Below are positions 23,323-23,513 of a DNA stretch of 23,513 bases, in pieces. Position 1 is the first letter of the stretch, and the number at the start of each line of letters is the position of its first letter. The notes beneath the pieces are model-generated. The model was given only the letters and a program-made list of their open reading frames with translations, was not told where the DNA came from and made no database searches. The position numbers were made by a program, and so were the translations under genes. The stretch spans positions 1-23,513 of the forward strand of contig JAGHCO010000078.1 of assembly GCA_021160405.1 (NCBI GenBank), read 5' to 3'. This DNA is from Candidatus Aerophobota bacterium. Its GTDB lineage: Bacteria > Aerophobota > Aerophobia > Aerophobales > JAGHCO01.

Positions 23323-23513
23323 ATGAATATCTCTCAAAAATATATTTTGGCTATCGATGCAGGAACTACAGGCATAAGAGCGGTAATCTTTAATAAAAAA
23401 GGAGAAATCCTGGCCAAATCCCACAGGGAGTTTACCCAGTATTTTCCTCAGGCAGGATGGGTTGAGCATGATCCTGAACAGATATGGCAGGTTACCCTGG
23501 AAGTGGTGAAAAA
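23323..23513 (+). CDS. glpK: FGGY-family kinase, glycerol-kinase-like, partial (5' end)
   Basis: The first 63 residues begin with the phosphate-binding ILAIDAGTTGIRAVIFN motif of FGGY sugar kinases, and continue with REFTQYFPQAGWVEHDP (about residues 38-54), the segment best conserved in glycerol kinase. Glycerol kinase phosphorylates glycerol to sn-glycerol 3-phosphate in the cytoplasm. The motif reads DAGTTGIRA where E. coli GlpK has DQGTTSSRA, so a related polyol or sugar kinase cannot be excluded. The start at 23323 has agagg five bases upstream. The gene runs off the window end and belongs to the chromosome flank, not the island. A tataat at 23282-23287 could be its -10 element. Confidence 0.65.
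   Translation, partial: MNISQKYILAIDAGTTGIRAVIFNKKGEILAKSHREFTQYFPQAGWVEHDPEQIWQVTLEVVK

Noticed and set aside
1..23513. CRISPR array or Cas genes
   Set aside because: No regularly spaced repeat units were seen; the only direct repeats are short and few (389-416 and 22863-22910).

Overview
The window is AT-rich bacterial DNA with many AGA/AGG arginine codons and lysine/glutamate-rich proteins. This suggests an AT-rich, perhaps anaerobic or thermophilic, bacterium, but the sequence does not fix the taxon. Almost all of it (about 1-22923) looks like a defence island carried on a genomic island. Chromosomal backbone resumes at the right end with a disrupted tRNA-Arg gene and the start of a glycerol-kinase-like gene.

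Left part (1-2645): a decayed tyrosine recombinase tail with a catalytic Arg replaced by Cys, an intact Schlafen AlbA_2-type gene (465-1502) bracketed by palindromic or hairpin sequence, then about 1.1 kb of broken reading frames with no intact gene.

Core (2646-16071): a complete type I BREX phage-defence operon in canonical order, brxA-brxB-brxC-pglX-pglZ-brxL. All six genes are on the + strand, with 4-base ATGA/GTGA overlaps at the last three junctions. The walker motifs of BrxC and BrxL, the methyltransferase motifs of PglX and the metal-site motifs of PglZ are all present, so the operon looks functional.

Accessory part (16091-20410): a decayed MNT/HEPN toxin-antitoxin pair, in which the HEPN toxin has lost its reading frame and RNase motif. 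Next come a DUF262/DUF1524 protein related to GmrSD/BrxU type IV restriction enzymes and, 12 bases later, a 665-residue protein with an HEPN-type RNxxxH motif, a split zinc ribbon and TPR repeats. I think this last pair is the best candidate for a little-described defence module.

Mobility part (20411-22970): two perfect palindromes, a good sigma-70 promoter, a 10-codon leader ORF, a MerR-like small protein and a large serine recombinase are linked by ATGA overlaps. The recombinase stop codon lies on the anticodon of the 5' half of a tRNA-Arg(CCT) gene on the minus strand. The tRNA promoter is intact but its 3' half is absent from the window. I infer that this is the right attachment junction of the island and that the recombinase inserted it into the tRNA anticodon arm. 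A MITE-like inverted repeat and the start of a GlpK-like FGGY kinase follow.
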